Under the pieces are notes generated by a model. The model was not told the DNA's origin and did not search any database. It was given only the letters and a program-made list of their open reading frames with translations. The position numbers and the translations under genes were made by a program. 27,004 bases of DNA from the NCBI GenBank assembly GCA_028565635.1, contig JAOXYB010046058.1:1-27004 (forward strand). Direction: 5' to 3'. How positions within the stretch are numbered: the first letter of the stretch is position 1; each line of letters starts with the position of its first letter. Of this stretch, positions 1 through 12,600 are shown in pieces. Source of the stretch: Phoronis ovalis. Taxonomy: Eukaryota; Phoronida; Phoronidae.

Positions 1-100
1 ATACGTATGGGGCCTTGAACCACCCACCCACTAAACGAACAATGAACGTATAGAATCGGTTTGCGAACTTTTGAGATGTTCCCTTACAAATAAGACAAAA
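1..100 (+). promoter_or_regulatory. possible promoter/5'UTR of a left-edge plus-strand gene
   Basis: This stretch has several CpG dinucleotides in 80 bases (cgta, cgaa, cggt, gcga), more than the surrounding AT-rich intron sequence. It directly precedes an ATG at 101 that is followed 18 nt later by a strong splice donor (gtaagt). I infer the 5'UTR of a plus-strand gene. No TATA box is evident. Confidence 0.25.
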
Positions 101-542
101 ATGTCAGAAAGAGATGAAGTAAGTTACCTCCCTGGAAAAAATATTGACTGATTGATTTAATTTTCTGTTGAAATGCAACGTACTGATATCCCAGTTTCAT
201 TCAAAAAAAACAGTTTGATGTCAAAGAAACTGAAGCTTGAGCAACCTGTTCTAAAGTTTGCATATTTATAGCTTGTAACATTAGATTCTAGACATGGAAT
301 TCATATTGTTTATAGTAACAGTTACTACTACTACTACTATAAAATTGAAGCAGTTGGATCATACACTATAAAAGTGAATATCAATGAAATTTCATTTTTT
401 AACTAACATATTCCAGCAGGGCAATGATTCCGAAAGACCTTTCTTATCCTCATATTTGAACAATGTGCTTAGTGATTTACCACTATCATTGAGTGAAAGG
501 CCAGCATCTTATAACAGTAAAAATTCTAGATATCCAAGTTAG
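101..542 (+). CDS. possible two-exon start of an unrecognised plus-strand gene
   Basis: Proposed exon 1 is 101-118 (MSERDE) and ends at a perfect donor, gtaagt. After a 298-nt intron the acceptor is ttccagcag, a NAGNAG tandem (AG at 415-416 and 418-419), so exon 2 starts at 417 or 420. The frame stays open through GNDSERPFLSSYLNNVLSDL and LPLSLSERPASYNS to a TAG at 540-542. It could instead leave through a donor at 517 (gtaaaa). The predicted product is short (about 48 residues if it stops here), hydrophilic and Ser-rich, and I do not recognise it. It lies antisense to the WDR90 locus, so it would be either a gene nested in a WDR90 intron or a sign that WDR90 is interrupted. The opposite strand is also partly open, so coding status is uncertain. 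Confidence 0.3.
325..342. repeat. (ACT)n microsatellite
   Basis: A short trinucleotide run (tactactactactacta). Ordinary intronic simple repeat. Confidence 0.8.
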
Positions 543-555
543 AAATAAATGTTAC

Positions 556-626
556 CACAGAAGTGCCTGCCAATAATTTAAGTCCATTTCCAGTGATATC
601 TACAGCTGTTACAGCACCTTCGTGTT
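556..626 (-). CDS. WDR90: WDR90 exon 19 (WD40), last exon in window
   Basis: Acceptor cgttttag. Encodes EHEGAVTAVDITGNGLKLLA and GTSV up to a gtaaca donor. EHEG.V..V...G..L..L is the next WD40 blade of the family. Reading past the donor adds only nine residues before a TAG, and no AATAAA was seen on this strand nearby, so splicing to an exon left of the window is more likely than ending here. Confidence 0.85.
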
Positions 627-3600
627 CTAAAACGTAACAGAAAACATATTGAGCCAGGCAAACAAGAACATTCACAGTCAAAAATAAGTATCGAATATTA
701 CAAGTACTATTACTAGTCCGCAGATAGTGTTGCAAATTGCACATGTCGGATCACATTCCTCATCTATATATTATGTACATGTATTTCGAAATGAATAACA
801 CATGCCTGTTTTGCAGAATTTCAGAATGTGTTTACCATTTTTACAATAGACGTATTTTTACAAATTTAGCTTCATTCAATAGGTGCTTCGTGCCAAACTA
901 GCCTTTATGTAGTTTGCGACCATGAAAACTAATACGACAATTAAGCTTTTGTTGAAAAATGTAATGCAAATGAAAAACCAATGTGATGCACTTGCATAAT
1001 TTAAAAAAATTCTAATAACAGTTTGAAAACAATTAATTCAATGACATCTTGAAATGTGATCTATTTAAATTAATCATAAGAAGAGTAACTTGCCAGCCTC
1101 TAAATAGACATGGGAGAAGTCGAGTGGCCAGAGTCTCAGATATCCATCATCAGAACCAGTAACACAGAAGGAATCAGTGACTGCTATAGTGTTGATAGGA
1201 ACACCAACTCCTATAGAATGTAACAGCAAACAAAACATTATTTAGCACATATATAAATACCGACAGGAACATTTTTGTCATCATTTCTTCTGTTCCAAAA
1301 AATAATGATAAAAACTCAAGGAAAACACTTTTTACACACATTCCACAGATTCAAATTACATTACCCACTTTATAAAAATATGGCAAATAATAATCACCAG
1401 TAGAAAAAAACAGATTCCTCAGAACCATTTTTCTGGAAAAGCTCTCTAAGACAAGTTAGTAGCAATAAAATTTAGAAAAACTAATACAACATAGCATTCA
1501 TAGGAGAGAGATTAAATAAAACAACTGCACCAGTTACAAAACAAGCTGTGTTTAAAATTACTTGACAATTTTACAGCCATACCGGAACTAAATGTCTGTT
1601 TCTCTGTTCTTCCTGTTGAATCTTTCTTTAAATTCGGTAGAATTCTTCTAACATGCTCAATGAGTACCTTTTGATAGTTCACTTCAAAAATGTGCCCTGA
1701 TCGACTAGATACATAACTGCAAAATATTGAATCCACATTAAGATATGTTCTTAGATGTGGTTGATACAAACAACTGCTAGCTAAATCACAGTTTCTGCCC
1801 TAAGAGGTTTCTTCAATTAGTACCTGCATAATTAATTTGCATATTGAGACATTTTCCTTTGCAGCATATGCAGTTTGAAATACTTACAACAGCCTATCTG
1901 TTAGGTTTCTAGTAGGAGGAATTCCAACTTCAAAACAACAGTCGGTGAATTCCATATTGTGATATTCTCCAATGTTAACTGGTGCAGAGCGAAGCACACC
2001 TTCTCTTACTCTCCAAACACGAATATTATCACGTCCACAAGATATCATCCTGAAAATAACACACAAAATTAAACGTTATGAATTTATCATTAATTTTGGT
2101 AGAACTTTAATTAATGATTACAAACCGGGGTCTTGATTACATAATTATTTAATTTTGATTATAACAGAATACCTGGTGTCATCGAAGTCGGCAATTCTCA
2201 TTCTTTGTACATCTACATCGGCGTGAGCTTTAGCCATCACTGAGACTTCTCCACCATTCTTAACACGACGGGTGTTCCAGATCACTATCATCTAAACAAA
2301 AGAGATAATACTTCCACATTTTCCTTTCATTGTTGAGCAATAGCATTTGATATAAAAAAACATAAGAGACTTCTTAGCACCAAGGGCAAATCACTGTTCA
2401 TACATCTAAGTATTATACTACTTCATTCATATTACATCCTGCATTAGTAGGTATTGTGCCAACAACAGAGAAGTTATCTCTAGGATAAATCAAAATTTAA
2501 GTTCTCAAGATACACTGAGGTGTAAATGTATTTCAAACTGTGTCTTTAGTTTAAACTAAAATGAAGGGATAGGCTTATAAAAGTTTGTCTTTTTAAACTT
2601 TACAAATCACGAAGTTGATTAGTTTGAATTTGATCATATGACCTAATAACAAGCCATTTTTTGAAAAATTGTGTTTTTAAAAAATTAAAAACCCAAAAAC
2701 CAATGTACCTACTAAATTTAAACAAGTTTTACAAATATATGTACAAAAATTACATCACATTTTAATAAAAATGTTGCTTTGTTCAAAGGTTGGTATTGAA
2801 ATTCAAGGGTCAGGTCAAAATCGGCAAAATCGATATTTAAACATTCAAAATTCATAATTTTTAAAGACTGCAAAATTTAAAAAAAAGTTAGTTACTGTTT
2901 TGTAGATCTATAAGTAAAATTTATCTCTTCAAAGTTTCAATCATGTAGGTGGAGATGTCTTTGACCGATATTTTTTTGAAAATGTTATTTAAATATTTTA
3001 AAAATATTCCAAACAATTTTTCCCAAAATGGCTGTTTGTCAGGTCATGAACAGTTTTCAAACTCACTGTTTTGCCATGACTGTCTTTTCCTACACCACAT
3101 AATACTTCTCCATTGTGTGAAAAACTAGAAAATGAAGAAATACCCAATTAAAGTAAAATGAAGAAATGTCCAAATTAAAGTAAAATGGTAATTTATGATG
3201 CTACTACATTTACATGTCTGTTCCGCAATTTTCTTTTAAAATATTATCAAACTAAAAGGAACTGAAATCAACCAATAGACTTCTGTGATATTAATACCAG
3301 CAATTAAGCTTTATAAGAACTGTTATATAAAGACCATGTTTCCACAAAAGCTGTCACTTCCTTTAAGGGACCCCATAGAGAAATTATATTGCCTTATGCT
3401 ACTTAGATACTCACCTCAGACAACTAAGGGAATGAGCATGAGTCTTGAACATTGATAAACATTGTCCATTACCAAACTTCCATACTCGCACAATACTCTG
3501 GTCACCTGTCTGACCTGAAGCCAATATTGTAGAGTCGGAGTTTAAAGATAAACAGGACACCTAAACAATAAAAGCAAAATAAATAAAATCAGAGGCGTCG

Positions 3601-6600
3601 AAGAATAATACTTTAAAAAAATAAGTTATCAAAGGACTATACTCAAAATGAAGACTGAAATAAAATTCTTTATCCTTCATGAATAGTACCATAAAAATGA
3701 CACCAATGTCCAGAGACAGCAAATACCATTTTTATTGTTAGTTTTGTATAGTCTATCAAAACTGAATTATTTTCTACCAGGCATTGGTAACTACATTTAA
3801 TACATAAACATGATATGCCTGACACAGGGTGATTTACACCTTAAAATTTTGACAAATTTATAATTCTTACTTTGTCTGTATGACCCAAGTAAAAAAGCTG
3901 TCGGCCTTTGTGAATTTCCATAGCAATAACAACAGCATGGCAAGGGTATACTATATAAGTTCCAGAACAATCCCATATAGCCTGTAACATTTTAAACAAT
4001 TAAAATCGTTAGCACTCTTACCTGACACTTAGGTCAGTTGGATAGTAACTGCTTGAATTAGAGTTAACGGTAAACCTAGCAAGAGTTTCCAAATGATTCC
4101 ATTTAGCTTTAACACAGGTTGGAATGACAGAAGTGTAGCAAGTTCAGTAAAGATTATTGGATGACATTAAGGAATTATTGATATGTGTGTATTTTTATAA
4201 GATTTTTAAAACTTTCAACATACTTTTAGGGATTAGTTGCGGACACAAAGAATGCTAATTTTAGCAAAATAATCAAAACCAATAGTAAAATAAGAATGCA
4301 ATGCTTTAAATTAAAACAAGTTCCAGTTCATGAAAATGTAAGAATTTCGTATTTCAGAATAAATTTGGACAAAATAATTGTAGTTCGTTATCAAATACAT
4401 ACCTCCCTTGATGTTGCCCCTCCAAAGCCAACAACACGAGAAAGTTTTAGGATGGGATCCGGTTGTAGAGACTATATGAAACATTAATAAAACAGCAGAA
4501 TTTAAAACTTAATTGATACAGTATCATTAGGAAAGAATGCATAAAGGCAGTATTCTTATTCAGCCGTCATTTTGCCACGTAAAATATAAAACACTCCTGT
4601 TTCTGCTCACAATTCTATAACAATAAAACTAAAACAACATAGAAACTCATGTGTTAAAGAATCCTTGCAAAATGCATTCTATTTAAGTAATAAGATTGTA
4701 GAAATAACATATCCAAAGGATAAACTTCTGATGAGGTGGTTGCTAGTAAACTGAAGTTTCTTTAATTCTTTTATTTCTTATTATTGCTTGTTAGATTTAT
4801 TATGTATTACAGCATATGGAAAAAATAATTTATAGTACATAAATTATTATTTCAAAAGAAGAACATGTTGCTTACTGCATGAGATGATGTTGTAACCTTG
4901 ACCTTCGAATTCTCCATCTCCTTAAATGACTTAGATGAAAAATTTGCTTTCACTCCTCTTGGAGATGCCTACAATTGGACAATAACGAAATAGGTAAATA
5001 GACAAATAAATATTCCTTTAAATATTCCTTTAAGACAGACATTTTTTCAGAAATAAAGTTAAGACTCCTTTTTAGATAAAATTAGCCAAAAAAATGAAGA
5101 CTTTTTGCTTTACAGTGTGTTTCATGATTTGACAGATAACAACTTATTAAGCTAGAAACTGTGGCTATTCCTTCACAAACTACACAAAGGAAAAAGTCAC
5201 TGAGACCAGAGTTCGATGTGCATCAGTCAGAAAATGTTACTGCTTTTTCCTAAGTAAAACAACTTCTATAAAAAGTTCACCAAGCTTAATGACATTTACA
5301 CATTTACAAGTATATTGGCTACTGATACCTTCATTCGTGCAAAAGAACACTTGAAAAATGCACTGATAGAACCTACACTGCATTTAAGATTTTTTTTGTA
5401 AGTTAGCAAATGCACAAATGCACAGATGTTATGGATATTTATCCAAATCTCTCCACTTTACTCACTTTGGATGATAGTCCTCCAGATTTAATCTTGCGAG
5501 TTCTGTCTGTGTCAGCATAAATATGAATGTCACCTTTCTCCGATGGCATAATACTATGCTCACTACTCACACCAACAAATGGTAGTTCCCGACTTGCATC
5601 AGATCGACCCGACTTCTACAAAAAAATCAACACAGCTGGATAGCTTAAGTTGTGATGTTGCAAAGATTTCTATAAAATACAGTTATTCTTCGAAATCAAA
5701 ACTTGTTCACAGAAAGAATATTACCATGGTTTAAGGGTCACTTGTTTTTTCTACTTAAAACTGAATTTCGAATTTATAGCTAACAATATAGTCAGGTAAG
5801 TATTATCACTTGTGACAAGTAATTAGCACAACTCAACATATTAGTAATTTTTTTTGTATAGCAATACACTTTTGTTGCCACATGGTACATTGCACTGATC
5901 CTTATATCCAGTATAATATATTTGCTGATTTATTCAACATCATGTGTAAAAAATAAACAAACTAAAGCAAGAATCTTTAATAAAAGTGACCACTTTTTTT
6001 CTTTTTAATTGTTCTTCCTTGGGCCACACAAAAATAAAAGTTGTTTAACAGGCGAAGGCCCTCAAAAACTGAACCAGTAGAGCAGTATTTATTTTTATTT
6101 TAAAAAAGTGTTTAACGGGCAAAAACCCTTAAAAACCGTGTCAGTCAGGCTTTTTTTAGCGTTAGAAAGAAAAATTTAATATTTTGAATCAGACAACTCC
6201 GTTACAATTCGTGAAAGTTGGGTTTTTGTCTTATCTAATTTTTTACAATATTTGAAGCAAGTTAAACAAGTTTTTTTAAAAATGAAAATGATAATATTTG
6301 AAGCGGTCGCACTGGTTAAACAAGGTTTATTTTTGGTATCACCTTATGTATGGATTCATACTTGTCAGTTATAAACATTCTGAGACATAACACCCGCATA
6401 TGTTGATGACTTGTTTATGACACGGAAAAGTGACATCAAAAAGCAAAGCACAAAGTGCAATGTAATGTTAGACTGCAAGTTGGAAACACATACCACTGTC
6501 TTTAAGTCATATCCAGTCATTGCATCTATGGCTGACCTTCCGGGCATTGTAGGGCGTGAGACATCTACCTGTCGTGGTGACATTCTTCGGGGAGACATTC

Positions 6601-9600
6601 TTCTGGGGCTAATCTGACCTGGTGGTCCTGTGAATGTGATAAAAACTATGCTTTGCTAATAATGCTAGCAATGTTCAACAGGCATAAAGAAAGTATACAA
6701 ACAAATAAAGTAATACAATGTTGATGCTGCATATTTGGTATAACTTCTTTATAAACCTAATTTTTTTATAAGAATACAACATATAGTTGTCTTCATCAAC
6801 GCTTGATTCTTGTTGATAAATCCTTGATCCCTGCCTTATCAGCCTGGATTAGACAAAATGAATGATCTGTTAAGTAAGGGTTGATACACTAGGTGACACA
6901 GAAAAACAGCGAAATCAACTACAAAGTATGAGATTGATCATTCATAAATGCTACTAATTGTAGGTCAATTCAGCTTGTTTTACCATGCCACCTACCTACT
7001 GAAAGGCAGCTTTGTGTCCACATATGATATTTGAGCAGAATACTCACCATCTTTTTGGGGACTTGTACTGGTAAACTGTATAGAATCAAATGGTTTCTTC
7101 TTGGCATCAGATGGAAATCTAAAGAGTAGTTAACTTAACAGTTAAACAGAAATGTCAAAATATCAACATTCACAATAATTGACTTTTTTAGAGATATTCT
7201 ATGCTCATAAATAAATCTTGCATTTTTTCTCATATAAGAGTGAAATTTTTAAATGTTTCCAGTGAAATAAATTAATCGAAAGGGATTTATAGCGAAAAGA
7301 ATATTGTTACCTAATTAAATCATAAACATTATGCCAATTTTGTTGATTTCCTAATGGAAATGCCATCTCCCTAGGTACAGGAACCACACCTGTTACTGTC
7401 AATCCAGATCGTTTGACTTCTTCAAAAGTTAATCCTAATAAAAAAAACAACAATTAAATTAATCTTTACACACAAGACAATCCAGCAGTCAACCCAAACC
7501 CCAGATCAAGGACGAAAGACCAAAAATTACCCTACAAATTATAACCTGAAGAGAATGTAGCTACTGTTATTAAAGTAATATTTTGTATACTTCGTTGCTT
7601 TTTTTAGTATCACAGCATATGCTGTTTATTGGTTGTGCACCATTATACAACATTCCATTAAAACAATGGAACAATAGTTATGAGAAAGACCAATAATACG
7701 TAGTAACTAACCTGGCTCATATTCCATGTCACTTGTGAAAACATTTTTCACATACAAATTAGCACACAAACGAATGCTTTTCATATAGGAGTATTTTCTG
7801 TTAAGATACAATGATAAAATATACTGGAAATCAAGACGTAACAATGTCCATCTTGTGGTATGAGGTGCAGGGCCTCCATGTTCTGAAAGAGTAGAATATT
7901 AATTTGTGATGAAATGATTCAGTTCCTTATTATGAGTATTATAAGTATAGCAAGGTTAAAACAATTTCACTGACACATCTCATCTACTTTGTGATACCTT
8001 TTTGTCAAAGTACAATTTTCTGTATTGACTTATGACGAAAGGCCACATTCAGAAATAAGTCCATTAGTGTGTTACAATGCTTAATGTTGTAATAAAATAA
8101 CTGATATACATCAATGGCTATATACAAACAGTTTATATAAACATCTGTAACTTTTAGACTTACTCTTTCTATAAACAAGCAAGATATTTGTTGCAACATG
8201 ACTGGTGGGTTAGATATCAGCTATCATTCATTGAGTGGTCACCATGTAGAACAAATAACTTTTTTCCTATGTTGCTTCTGTCATGATATCATTAAAATCA
8301 GACTATGGCAAACTGGTATGCAACACTATTTCTTCATAAAATATTTCATACATATTCCGGGACTGATGATGATAATTTTAGGTAATATTACAATAAACCT
8401 CAAACTCATAAATGCATGTACAAATAAGATGTTGTAAACTGCTGTTCATCTTATAATGTATAAATGAAAATGGGATACTTAAAATAAAATCTCTGTAAAA
8501 CACATATACAAAGTGAAAACAAGATAGCCATTGATATTAATTAATAATTGTCAAAGTTTTCTTATACTCAACTTATCACAAAAAATGCTAAAGTAAATTG
8601 GATGGGAATTTAAAAGAGCTAAACAGCTTGCTCACCAGGTGGATTCACATAGACAGAGTTTGGAAGATTTTTTTGTTTTAGTCTATGATATTCTCCCAAA
8701 CTCAGTGCTCAGATTCGAGCACTGCACTTACTTTACTTTATAAATTTAATTACGAAAACAGAAGTGTCCTTGGGAGCTGTCCTAGACTGTTTTATTCATA
8801 CAATATGGTGGACGAACAGTAGAAGCCCTTAATGAATATAGTTTTCTTTGAAATATAACTGTTATTTCTACTCACCTTTACTTCCCTCACCTGTTGCTCC
8901 AGTCACTGTGCTCTTTGAAGCGTGACATACAAATGGAAACTGAAGCCAAGTTGAAGTAGATTTAAATTCTTTAAATAAGTTAGAGAAAGAAATTCTCACA
9001 ACCAGACCATCGTATGTAGCAACATCAATGTGAACAACAAAATATTTGGTTGGTAAAGGTCTGAAATTAGAATGAAAAATGTATTCATAGTTAAATGTAT
9101 CCTGAGAATATTTTCATATTAAGAAGCTTCCATATACTATAGCAACATTTACAATTTAATTACTACATAATATATTTGGTCTAGTACATACCTGAACAAG
9201 AGGTACATATACCGTCCAGTCAAACCTAATGATTGTGTTGAAGTTCTTGGGAGTTGAATGTAGTTATTAGCTGGGATAGCACCAGTCAGTTTATATACAG
9301 TTGCTTTTAAAGTTTTGTCCTAAAATAAACAACTAGCAAATTTAACAGGGGGAGTAAATTAATTGGTGTTTCTTGGAATAAACGATTCTGTACATCATTT
9401 TATACAACAGACAGTGTATGTTAGGATTTCTTGTTTGAAAATGAGTCTAAATTTATAGAAATTAAACTAAAGGAACATAATAGCAAATGGCTAAATCAAA
9501 GCTTTGTTTTCTAGTTGAACCAAAAGCAGACAATGTTTGCTGTAGAACAGCCTTTTACAAAAGTTTACATGATCTTTGTAGATGAACTGGCAAAATAAGG

Positions 9601-12600
9601 CCTAAAAAGGTGTGTTTCGGGGAACAGGCTGAAAAATATTAGGTAGGGTTTTTTTGTTTTTTTTCAACCATGGTATGAGGCCTTGGTTCTATATGGGTTC
9701 AGCTATTAAATGATATGCATGTACCCTTTTCGCCAGTAATATTTTTTTAATTAAAAGTCCAAATATCTTTATTTTACATGATCTGGGATGGCAGAGACAA
9801 AGATTTTCAGAAAAAGAAACAATGTCTTTGAAAAGAAATATTAAAGTCCTTATTTTAAGAGATCTGAAATGGTAGAGACAAAGATCTTCACAGAAAGAAA
9901 CAATGCTTTATTTAATGTTTTTATAGTCTTGTATTTTACTTAACAACACATGTTCAATACAAATCAGTGTCCACTACTCTAATGTTTTTAGTCTTCTATT
10001 ACAATCTTCAAAACAAAAAATTAAGAAGCTGCACCATTCTGTACTAGTCATACAGTGTTCATGTTCATGGATTTAAAACTTTCCATATGGAAATAGAATG
10101 GGGCCTTTGCTCATAACGTATATTAAATTCCATACCTAGAAGTTTTTTCTTTTGGCAATAACATAGTAGATTTTTGTGCGGACATCATGATTTCAATCAC
10201 TCTCTGCAATTGGGACTTGAAGTGGGACTGGCAGCTTCTCTGTTTGCAGGTCGCAAGACTGGTTCTTTTCCCCGTTATTTTAATATATTTGGTACTGAAT
10301 TGCGACATCACCTCTCATGCAGTGATCTTGTACATATCATCTTCTTGGGAAACTGTTGTCCATGGTCCCTCTGGATTCGACACCAGTGATAACGCAACAT
10401 GCGAGTTTAGAGTACAAGAATATTTATCTTCTAAATCTTCGAATGTAGAAGAGGAATCAATGACTTTAAATTCTCTAGTTTCTTGTGTGGAATGGTTTTT
10501 GCAAGACCTTTGTATCACTGAGATGACGGACATTTCCCCGCTAGTTCGGTTTCCTTGGGTAGAAACGCCCGTCATCATAATATTCTCGTGATGGCTTGGA
10601 ATACATGTCCCATTTTAAACGCTTAACTAAGCAGACGACAACACGAGATTAATTTACAAATGAGCTTTCAGTATTTCATTTGTTCCGTATCATTTTTGCA
10701 CACAACACTCGCCAAACAGCACCACGTGTGGTCAGGTGATACATTAATAATAAATATAAACAAACCGGTGTCTACTGTAAAATCGGGTAGGAAAGATAAG
10801 TTTTAAGACGTGTGAATGAAATGTTTTTTATTAATTAATAAACTGGTTGCTGAAAACACAGCTTTTAAGTTGCAATGAAATAATTAGGGTCAGCAGCTGC
10901 CGGTTAAGTAGAGTCAGGTTCCCTGAAACACACCATTTTTTTAGGCCTAAGTGCTGAGTAAGTATAAATAGCGCAATTATCTGAATGCATTTTTGTCACA
11001 GTTATTATGTATAACATAAAAACAAGATCCTTGTACTACATTTTAAATTTACCATACAAGTTGCCACTTCGCCTTCTTTTGTAGACTTTGTCCATCTCCC
11101 AATTTCAAAATGTTTAAACACATTGACGTATGGGTGTTGCCATACTGAAATAGGACAAAATAGTTAATGTTAAACTCTGTAAATATTAAAAACCTATATT
11201 AAAACACTGATGCAATATTCTGAAGTCTCAAACTGACATTCAATAAATTTTGGAATGTTCTCAAAGTGTCTCTCCACGACACAAGAAACTCAAAAACTAG
11301 AGCAGGCAGTATCTAATTATTTGTCACCTATAAACTTGATGAATGTTTTGTTAAGGTGTCAACATTTTTCAAACCAAAGCTCAGATTATCAAGTTTTTGT
11401 TCAAGGACTTTACCTGTATGGGACATTCAAAATTATTTTGTGGAAATTGCTAAAATATGGTCCATATACATATTTGTTTTATTAAAAATGACTGAAAATG
11501 ATGTCTAATTATGGTTGTAAGGGCATTTGTTAGTTATAGAATTGTGCTAAAGATCTTGGATGAGTAAACAGGGGTAGGAGCTATTCCCATGGGGTAGGCA
11601 ATGTCACCATAGTCTTCTCACAGCTATTCTTACCTTACCCCCTTACTTCTTGTTTCTATACAGGTGAAACTACCAATCAATTACACTACAACTAAAAGTT
11701 TATCTGATTTCAAAAAATCAGAAAACAAAATCATAGAAAGAGAAATTATTGAGTACACATATTATAGTATATTATAGATCATATCAACAGAAAAAAATTC
11801 TAAACATAAGTCATTTTTATATTTGATAAGTTGCTATAATTTCTATTGAATGCATGATTGCTTTGTACTTGTAGTAATGCATGAGAAGACTTTTATTTAC
11901 AAAGGTATGTATACATGTGTTACATTTTAGGGTGGGTTTTTTGATCCTCTGGAATATTTCATGGTGAGTGTTTCAAAGGCCTCTGGGATTTTTCAAACCG
12001 GATTTCAGAGTGGGTATTCTGTGTTTGGGGATCTTTCAGGGTGTAATTTTTAATTGCTTTGGAAAATTTTACAATTTTCTGGGTGGTGTTTTAACATTTT
12101 GAGCTACTCCTAGGCTGGAATTGAAATACCATTTTTAATATCATTATTAGCTGAAAAGGAATACACATTGACATAGCAAAAAGTGACACACTCGGTTATT
12201 TTTAAAAACTGACAGGAGGCGCATTATTTTTGCTTAAAGTTAAAGGGTGACTCAGGGACACTCATAATTTTGGAGGACCCATTTATTTAATATTACCCCT
12301 CCTAACTACTAACTATGGACAGCTTACGACTTGTCCATAGGGTCCTGGTCACCTCATATCTCAAACCAGCCGAAGTTCACCTAGCCTTCACACATGCGCA
12401 ATAACATAATATCTATACAATGGATGAAGGAACCTTCAAGAATGCCTTTTGGATTTTAATAAGTTATATATAAATCTAGATACGGTGGTATAAGAAGCGG
12501 AATAGTCAAGGAATAGACAGAAGCAGAAATTTGAGTGGAATTCATTTATTTAATTAAGAAAGTAAGAGATATGAGGTGGCCAGTACCCTACGGACAAGCC

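Larger units (their letters stand above)
5616..6493. other. WDR90 intron 8
   Basis: AT-rich intron of 878 nt. Apart from the direct repeats at 6033-6148 and 6247-6335, I see no exon or RNA gene. Confidence 0.6.
9320..11052. other. WDR90 intron 2 (1.7 kb)
   Basis: This large intron holds the direct repeat at 9754-9909 and the interrupted ORF at 10123-10614. The 10615-10820 stretch next to the ORF has more CpG (cgacaacacgag, cacgtgtgg, accggtg, aatcggg) than the rest of the intron and could be a buried promoter. The remainder is featureless AT-rich sequence. Confidence 0.5.

Noticed and set aside
8198-8437. 79-codon plus-strand ORF in a WDR90 intron
   Set aside because: Patternless hydrophobic text without splice or family support.
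10315-10317. In-frame TGA as a selenocysteine codon
   Set aside because: No family match and no SECIS-like structure that I could recognise; pseudogene or chance is simpler.
10187-10591. 134-codon plus-strand open frame
   Set aside because: Overlaps the minus-strand frame described above, and its text is hydrophobic and patternless. I could not tell which strand, if either, is coding and favoured minus because of the longer extended frame.
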